From: an uncultured Coriobacteriales bacterium
GTDB taxonomy: Bacteria; Actinomycetota; Coriobacteriia; Coriobacteriales; UMGS124
Length of the DNA stretch: 10,334 nucleotides
Direction: 5' to 3'
Assembly: GCA_934662525.1 (NCBI GenBank)
Contig: CAKUKJ010000052.1
Coordinates: 1 to 10,334, forward strand
Both the position numbers and the translations under genes were made by a program. Below the pieces are notes generated by a model. The model saw only the letters and a program-made list of their open reading frames with translations, ran no database searches and was not told the DNA's origin. Positions 5,511 through 10,334 of the stretch are shown here, in pieces. The first letter of the stretch is position 1; the number at the start of each line of letters is the position of its first letter.

Positions 5511-6971
5511 ATGGCCGAGATCAAGATGAACCGTCGCAGCTTCCTGGCAGCCGCCGCTGCCACCGCCATCGCGGGCGGCGCCGCCGCCGCTTTGGCCGAC
5601 GAGGCCAAGAAGGACGATGCCGCCGCGAGCGGGGCTCCTGCGGGCGGCGACTACGACATCGTTGTCGTGGGCATGGGCGGCGCCGGCATGTGCGCCGCGC
5701 TGGCCGCAAGCGAGGCAGGCGTCGAGAAGATCGCCATCCTCGAGAAGAACGCCATGGAGGGCGGCAACACCATCTTCTCCTCGTCGGGCATGAACGCTTC
5801 CGAGACCACCTATCAGAAGGACCAGGGCATCGAGGACTCCACCGACCTGTTCATCCAGGAGACCGTCACCGGCGGCCACAACTGGAACAACGTCGACCTG
5901 GTGACGCAGATGTGCGAGGGCTCCGCCGCCGCCATCGACTGGCTGGCCAACCACGGCCTGGTGCTCGACAACATCACCACCACGGGCGGCATGAGCGTGC
6001 CCCGCTGCCACCGTCCCACCGACGGCTCTGCCGTGGGCGCGGCCTACGTGCCTGCCATCGCCCAGGCCGTGACCGATGCCGGCATCGAGGTCGTCTACAA
6101 CTGCCGCGCCACCGAGCTTGTCGTTGACGAGAGCGGTGCCGTCACGGGCGTCGTGTGCGAGGACGGCACGCAGTACAACGCCAAGGCCGTCATTCTTGCG
6201 TCGGGCGGCTTCGGCTCCAACAAGGACATGGTCAAAATGTACCGCCCCGACCTGGAGACCTTTGTGTCCACCAACGCGGCCTCCATCACCGGTGACGGCA
6301 TGGTCATGGCCCAGAAGGCCGGCGCCAACCTCATCCAGATGAGCCAGATTCAGATTCACCCCACGGTGTACGCCGACGGCTCGCTCGTCGCCGAGGGCAT
6401 CCGCGGCGGTGGCGGCATCCTCGTCAACAACGCCGGCGACCGCTTCACCAACGAGATGGGCACCCGCGACGTCGTCTCCAGCGCCGAGCTTGAGCAGGCC
6501 GACGGCCAGGTTTGGGTCGTGTACGACCAGACGGTATACGACAACAACAAGGCCTGCGCCAAGTACGAGAGCAAGGAGATGAGCATCAAGGGCGACGACC
6601 TGGCGTCCCTTGCCGACGCGCTGGGCATCCCGGCCGACGAGCTCCAGGCCACGGTCGACACCTACAACCAGTCGGTCGACGGCGCCGAGGACCCCTTCGG
6701 CCGCACCACGGGCTTTGTCGAGAAGCTTGAGACCGCGCCCTTCTACGCCATTCCCGTCTACCCCGGCATCCACCACTGCATGGGCGGCATCTACGTCGAC
6801 GGCGACTCCCAGGCGCTCACCATCGAGGGCGACAAGATCGTCGGCCTCTATGCTGCGGGCGAGGTCACGGGCGGCATCCACGGCGCCAACCGTATCGGCG
6901 GCAACGCCGTGTGCGACATCACGGTGATGGGCATCAACGCCGGCCAGAAGGCGGCCGCAGCCATCGCGTAG
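5511..6971 (+). CDS. Tat-exported FAD-dependent reductase of the fumarate reductase family
   Basis: The 486-residue protein is a soluble flavoprotein that should reduce an unsaturated carboxylate-type substrate outside the membrane. A Tat signal (NRRSFL, Arg8-Arg9, then an Ala-rich stretch) ends at a likely ALA cleavage site near residue 29. The FAD-binding Rossmann motif GMGGAG is at 54-59, with E78 closing the second strand. Residues matching the catalytic set of flavocytochrome c3 are present: H283, E295, R298 and the proton donor R319 (GTRD), the HHCMGG loop (421-426), and R461 in GANRIGG. There is no CxxCH haem motif and no FMN-binding domain, so electrons must come from a separate partner, not seen here. 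The start is firm: GGAGG lies seven bases before the ATG, and the in-frame ATG at 5448 would bury the Tat signal. It is divergent from the LuxR-type gene and monocistronic. The true substrate cannot be read from the sequence. Confidence 0.92.
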   Translation: MAEIKMNRRSFLAAAAATAIAGGAAAALADEAKKDDAAASGAPAGGDYDIVVVGMGGAGMCAALAASEAGVEKIAILEKNAMEGGNTIFSSSGMNASETTYQKDQGIEDSTDLFIQETVTGGHNWNNVDLVTQMCEGSAAAIDWLANHGLVLDNITTTGGMSVPRCHRPTDGSAVGAAYVPAIAQAVTDAGIEVVYNCRATELVVDESGAVTGVVCEDGTQYNAKAVILASGGFGSNKDMVKMYRPDLETFVSTNAASITGDGMVMAQKAGANLIQMSQIQIHPTVYADGSLVAEGIRGGGGILVNNAGDRFTNEMGTRDVVSSAELEQADGQVWVVYDQTVYDNNKACAKYESKEMSIKGDDLASLADALGIPADELQATVDTYNQSVDGAEDPFGRTTGFVEKLETAPFYAIPVYPGIHHCMGGIYVDGDSQALTIEGDKIVGLYAAGEVTGGIHGANRIGGNAVCDITVMGINAGQKAAAAIA

Positions 6972-7073
6972 GATGTTGCGCGTGAGAACCTGCTTTTAAT
7001 GGTGCGGCACGTCCGTTCTTTCGTCCATCGGCGGGGAGTTCAAACGTGGCAGGACGTACCCGCTGACCCTTTG

Positions 7074-7109
7074 AGGCCTCGCGCATTCGTGCGCGGGGCC
7101 TTTTTGTTT
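7074..7109 (+). terminator. Intrinsic terminator after the reductase
   Basis: A long GC-rich stem (AGGCC and CGCGCA pairing with TGCGCG and GGCCT) closes on a TTCG loop at 7086-7089 and is followed by TTTTTGTTT. It lies about 100 nt after the reductase stop. The stretch between them holds no ORF of note. Confidence 0.9.
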
Positions 7110-7158
7110 CTCGCGCGGGCCGTGCCCTCGTTCACAGCTTGTTTGTTTGGGGGAGCCG

Positions 7159-7206
7159 TATAAATCCCCGTGCGCGTGTGAGATACTCAACTGTTCGAAA
7201 AACAGT
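7159..7206 (+). promoter_or_regulatory. Possible promoter and leader hairpin of the activase gene
   Basis: TATAAA (7159-7164) is a good -10 hexamer in otherwise GC-rich sequence, but no clear -35 is found at 16-18 bp. Downstream, ACTGTT-CGAAA-AACAGT (7190-7206) is a perfect 6-bp hairpin that would lie in the leader. The gene's ATG at 7267 is preceded by AGAGG six bases away. The preceding terminator at 7074-7109 means the gene needs its own promoter. Confidence 0.33.
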
Positions 7207-7266
7207 CGAAACATGCCGCCTTGGGCGCGGCGTGATTTTTGCACCGCAAGAGGAGAGAGGCGACCC

Positions 7267-10128
7267 ATGACCGACGAAAACGAGCGCGAAGCCATCAAGT
7301 GTGACTTCGAGGCGGCGCTTGCCGGGGGATGCTCGGGCCACGGAGACGAAGGCTTGGCCGATGCCGAGATGGCGGCCGCCCGCCAGGCGGCCCGCGAGGC
7401 CTCCGAGGCGGCGGCGCTTGCCGAGGCTGAGACGTCGGTCGAGGTCACGCCGGGCGCGGGGTGCGACTGGTCGGGCTGCAAGCTTCGCCTGGGCATCGAC
7501 GTTGGCTCCACCACGGTGAAGCTTGCCGTGCTCGACGAGCAGGGAAAGCTCGTCTATGCCAGCTACCAGCGCCACCACACCGACGTGCGCGCCACCGTGA
7601 AAGCCCTGTTCCGCGCGGCGTCCGAGGTCTTCGGCGATGCGAGCCTCGAGGTCGCCATCACGGGCTCGGGAGGCCTGCTGCTCTCCCAATGGCTGGGGCT
7701 TGAGTTCGTGCAGGAGGTCATCGCTTCCAAGACGGCCGTGCAGGCCTTCGAGCCCAAGACCGACGTCGTCATCGAGCTTGGCGGCGAGGACGCCAAGATC
7801 ATCTATTTCGACAACGGCATCGAGCAGCGCATGAACGGCACATGCGCCGGGGGCACAGGCGCCTTCATCGACCAGATGGCGTCGCTTCTGCACACCGACG
7901 CATCCGGCCTCAACGAGCTTGCCAAGAAGTCGACCATCATCTACCCCATCGCCTCGCGCTGCGGCGTGTTCGCCAAGACCGACGTGCAGCCCCTGCTCAA
8001 CGAGGGTGCCAAGCCCGAGGACGTCGCCGCGTCCATCTTCCAGTCGGTCGTGACGCAGACCATCTCCGGCCTTGCGTGCGGCCGCCCCATCCGCGGGCAC
8101 GTCGCGTTTCTGGGCGGCCCCTTGCAGTACCTCTCCGAGCTGCGCAAGCGCTTCCGCGTGACGCTCGACCTCGACGACGAGCACATGATCTGCCCGGCCA
8201 ACGCCCACCTGTTCGTGGCGAGCGGCGCGGCCCTGGCGGCCGTCTCCGGCAAGCTCTCCACGCTGCCCAAGCTCATCGAGGAGCTCGACGGCCTGGGCGA
8301 CATCCAGGGCAGCGAGGTACAGAGGCTTGCCCCGCTCTTCGCCACTGCCGCCGACAAGGCCGAGTTCGACGCGCGCCACGGTGCCCAGGTCGTTGCGCAC
8401 GGCGACCTCGCAAACTACAGGGGCCGCGTGTTTATCGGCATCGACGCCGGCTCCACCACCATGAAGGGCGCGGTCATCGGCGAGGACGGCGAGCTGCTGC
8501 GCACCTGGTACGGCCCCAACAAGGGTGACGTCCTCGGCACGGCCCGCATCCTCATGGACGACTTCTACGACGCCCTTCCGCAAGGCTGCACCGTGGGCCA
8601 CGTCACCTGCACGGGCTATGGCGAGGGCCTGCTCATCGAGGCCCTGCATGCCGACTCGGGCGAGATCGAGACAGTTGCCCACCTGCGCGGCGCCAACGAG
8701 GTGCTGCCCGGCGTGGAGTTCATCCTCGACGTGGGCGGCCAGGACATGAAGTGCCTGCGCGTGAAGAACGGCGTCATCGAGCACATCATGCTCAACGAGG
8801 CGTGCTCCTCGGGCTGCGGCTCGTTCATCAGCGCCTTTGCCGACTCCATGGGCATGACGGTGCAGGACTTCGCCGCCGCCGCGCTCACGGCCGAGCATCC
8901 GGTGGATTTGGGCAGCCGCTGCACGGTGTTCATGAACTCGCGCGTGAAGCAGGCCCAGAAGGAAGGCGCCACGGTGGGCGACATCTCCGCCGGCCTTTCC
9001 TACTCGGTCATGAAGAACGCCCTGTTCAAGGTCATCAAGATTCGCGACCCGAAGGAGATCGGCGACAAGGTCATCGTGCAGGGTGGCACGTTCCTGAACG
9101 ACGCCGTGCTGCGCGCCTTCGAGCTGCTCACGGGCAAGCAGGCCTTCCGCCCCGACATCTCGGGATGCATGGGCTGCTACGGCGCGGCGCTGCTCGCACG
9201 CGACCGTGCGGGCAAGGACGGCACCTCGACCCTTCTCTCCAAAGACGAGATCGACAACCTCCAGGTCGCGCACAAGTCGGCGCGCTGCGGCCTGTGCTCC
9301 AACCGGTGCCTCCTCACCATCTCCGACTTCGGGGGCGGCCGCCGCTTTGTCACGGGCAACCGCTGCGAGCGCGGCGCGGGCCACAAGAAGGCCGGCTCCG
9401 ACGCCCCTAACCTCTTCAAGCAGAAGAACGCCCTGCTTTTCGACCGTGAGAGCCTGCCGGCAGACACGGCCCCGCGCGGCACCGTCGGCATCCCCCGCGC
9501 CCTGGGCATGTACGAGGACTATCCCTTCTGGCACAAGATGTTCACCGAGCTGGGCTTCTCGGTCGTGCTCTCCGCGCCCTCCACGAAGGCGACCTACGAG
9601 GCCGGCATCGAGTCCATGCCCTCCGAGTCGGTCTGCTACCCGGCCAAGCTCTCTCACGGCCACGTTATGGACCTCATTGGCCGCGACGTCGACTTCATCT
9701 GGATGCCCAGCGTGCGCTGGGAGCGCCAGGAGGACGAGGGCGCGGGCAACTGCTACAACTGCCCCATCGTCATGAGCTACCCCACCGCCCTCAAGCTCAA
9801 CATCGACGAGCTGGAGCAGCGCCACGTCGAGTTCATGAACGACTTCGTGCCCTACCACGACGCCGACGAGCTCAAGCGCCGCATCTTCGAGCTCATTGAC
9901 GGCAAGCGCTGGATCGACGCCCAGCAGGGCCTTGGTCGCTTCAAGGGCGAGCGTATCACGAAAGACGAGGTCAGCCGTGCCATCGATAAGGCATGGGAGG
10001 AGTCCGAGCGCTTCCATGACGCCATGCCCAGGGCTGGCGGCGCGGCAGCGCGGCCCGACAGCTCCAGGAACCCGCCACCCAGGAAGAAGACCGTGCCCCG
10101 GTCCGGCCCGCTGCCGAACTCGCGGTAG
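7267..10128 (+). CDS. Tandem BcrAD/HgdC-type activase with DUF2229-like region, 3' end replaced
   Basis: This family uses ATP to drive electrons to very low potential through a [4Fe-4S] cluster, classically activating 2-hydroxyacyl-CoA dehydratases or benzoyl-CoA reductases. The 953-residue frame has an acidic Ala-rich head (1-73); ASKHA module 1 (GIDVGSTT 76-83, ELGGEDAK from 170, C193, C232); ASKHA module 2 (GIDAGSTT 391-398, DVGGQDMK from 488, C513, C552); a Cys cluster (C674, C677, C681, C700); and a DUF2229-like region to about 905. In each module the two Cys are 39 residues apart, as I recall for HgdC (C127/C166). Full-length relatives usually continue for several hundred residues into a dehydratase D-like part. 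Here homology stops near residue 918 (about 10,020), and the last 35 residues are antisense of an unrelated VOC gene, so the gene is truncated. The start is supported by AGAGG; an earlier in-frame ATG (7147) has no such support. The substrate is unknown. Confidence 0.85.
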   Translation: MTDENEREAIKCDFEAALAGGCSGHGDEGLADAEMAAARQAAREASEAAALAEAETSVEVTPGAGCDWSGCKLRLGIDVGSTTVKLAVLDEQGKLVYASYQRHHTDVRATVKALFRAASEVFGDASLEVAITGSGGLLLSQWLGLEFVQEVIASKTAVQAFEPKTDVVIELGGEDAKIIYFDNGIEQRMNGTCAGGTGAFIDQMASLLHTDASGLNELAKKSTIIYPIASRCGVFAKTDVQPLLNEGAKPEDVAASIFQSVVTQTISGLACGRPIRGHVAFLGGPLQYLSELRKRFRVTLDLDDEHMICPANAHLFVASGAALAAVSGKLSTLPKLIEELDGLGDIQGSEVQRLAPLFATAADKAEFDARHGAQVVAHGDLANYRGRVFIGIDAGSTTMKGAVIGEDGELLRTWYGPNKGDVLGTARILMDDFYDALPQGCTVGHVTCTGYGEGLLIEALHADSGEIETVAHLRGANEVLPGVEFILDVGGQDMKCLRVKNGVIEHIMLNEACSSGCGSFISAFADSMGMTVQDFAAAALTAEHPVDLGSRCTVFMNSRVKQAQKEGATVGDISAGLSYSVMKNALFKVIKIRDPKEIGDKVIVQGGTFLNDAVLRAFELLTGKQAFRPDISGCMGCYGAALLARDRAGKDGTSTLLSKDEIDNLQVAHKSARCGLCSNRCLLTISDFGGGRRFVTGNRCERGAGHKKAGSDAPNLFKQKNALLFDRESLPADTAPRGTVGIPRALGMYEDYPFWHKMFTELGFSVVLSAPSTKATYEAGIESMPSESVCYPAKLSHGHVMDLIGRDVDFIWMPSVRWERQEDEGAGNCYNCPIVMSYPTALKLNIDELEQRHVEFMNDFVPYHDADELKRRIFELIDGKRWIDAQQGLGRFKGERITKDEVSRAIDKAWEESERFHDAMPRAGGAAARPDSSRNPPPRKKTVPRSGPLPNSR

Positions 10129-10226
10129 ATGGCCAGCCCGAGTGTGTCGCGGTAGAACACCCGGCTGCGCTCGGGGTCGGTTGGGTGCAGCAGCACGCGG
10201 CTGCTCAACACGTCCATGCACGCCAT
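10020..10226 (-). pseudogene. 5' fragment of a VOC (glyoxalase/bleomycin-resistance-like) gene
   Basis: Reading from 10226, the frame begins MACMDVLSSRVLLHPTDPER and continues SRVFYRDTLGLAIYREFG, VFFLGGGFLELSGR. This is the first beta-alpha-beta-beta-beta unit of a vicinal oxygen chelate protein of the kind common in Streptomyces and relatives. After about 67 residues, near ALGMA, the frame continues only as the antisense of the activase gene (open down to 9852), so the second half of the VOC fold is missing. Met at 10226 or the Met three codons on (10217) could be the start; neither has a strong ribosome site. About 108 bp upstream of it, to the window edge, shows no other gene. The piece probably comes from a different locus or organism. 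Confidence 0.62.
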
Positions 10227-10334
10227 GATCGCCCAGCAGACGCCCCCGGGCTCAACGCTCCGGCGCCCGACACGACCGACCAACCCACGGAGAGCACCCA
10301 CCCGGGATCATCGCAGGGAGACTCTCTCTACACC

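Noticed and set aside
5403..6881. Antisense open frame of 492 residues opposite the reductase
   Set aside because: Composition is that of a GC-rich shadow frame; all catalytic motifs of a known family are on the plus strand.
7009..7057. ACGTCC pairing with a distant GGACGT after the reductase stop, and a tRNA T-arm-like GTTCAAA between
   Set aside because: Only six perfect pairs with a long loop; no cloverleaf can be drawn, so likely chance.
7132..10221. Antisense open frame of 1029 residues opposite the activase
   Set aside because: It is low-complexity (His/Gly/Val/Ala/Leu-rich) and mirrors a GC-rich coding strand; the plus strand has clear ASKHA motifs and a ribosome site.

Overview
Organism. 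The window looks like chromosome from a high-GC anaerobic actinobacterium of the Coriobacteriia, most likely Eggerthellaceae (Eggerthella/Adlercreutzia/Slackia relatives). Two things point there: a membrane-embedded LuxR-type regulator divergent from a Tat-exported, FAD-only fumarate-reductase-like enzyme, a pairing that class carries in many copies, and a very large tandem-ASKHA 'acyl-CoA dehydratase activase-related' protein typical of strict anaerobes. This assignment is inferred from gene content, not from a marker gene.

Layout. (1) Positions 1-3318, minus strand: a type IV modification-dependent restriction operon. mcrB (AAA+ GTPase with an EVE/PUA-like domain in its N-terminal half) overlaps mcrC (PD-(D/E)XK nuclease) in an ATGA arrangement. 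A third frame opens 9 nt after the mcrC stop and runs off the left edge. (2) Positions 3319-3938: a possible 96-residue orphan protein on the same strand, then an intrinsic terminator that closes the next gene. This left third is visibly less GC-rich than the rest and reads as an acquired defence module. (3) Positions 3939-6971: a polytopic membrane protein with a C-terminal LuxR helix-turn-helix (minus strand) diverges from a Tat-dependent flavoprotein reductase (plus strand). About 270 bp lie between them, with symmetric TGTGA-type repeats and a hairpin-rich leader. A strong terminator follows the reductase. (4) Positions 7110-10128, plus strand: a large activase with two ATP-binding ASKHA modules and a DUF2229-like region. 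It breaks off near 10,020. (5) Positions ~10,020-10,226, minus strand: the first ~70 residues of a glyoxalase-like VOC protein of a different style, butted head-on against the broken activase. This may be a rearrangement or a chimeric contig end.

How the parts work together. The mcrBC operon should cut DNA carrying modified bases. The LuxR-type protein probably senses a small molecule at the membrane and controls the adjacent reductase, which would use an alpha,beta-unsaturated carboxylate-like compound as an exported respiratory electron acceptor. No haem or FMN donor domain is present in the reductase or encoded beside it. The activase belongs to the ATP-driven low-potential electron-transfer family, but no dehydratase subunit is seen nearby. 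The points most worth a second look are the 10,020 junction, the reductase's altered substrate pocket, the possible short form of McrB, and the unidentified third gene of the restriction operon.
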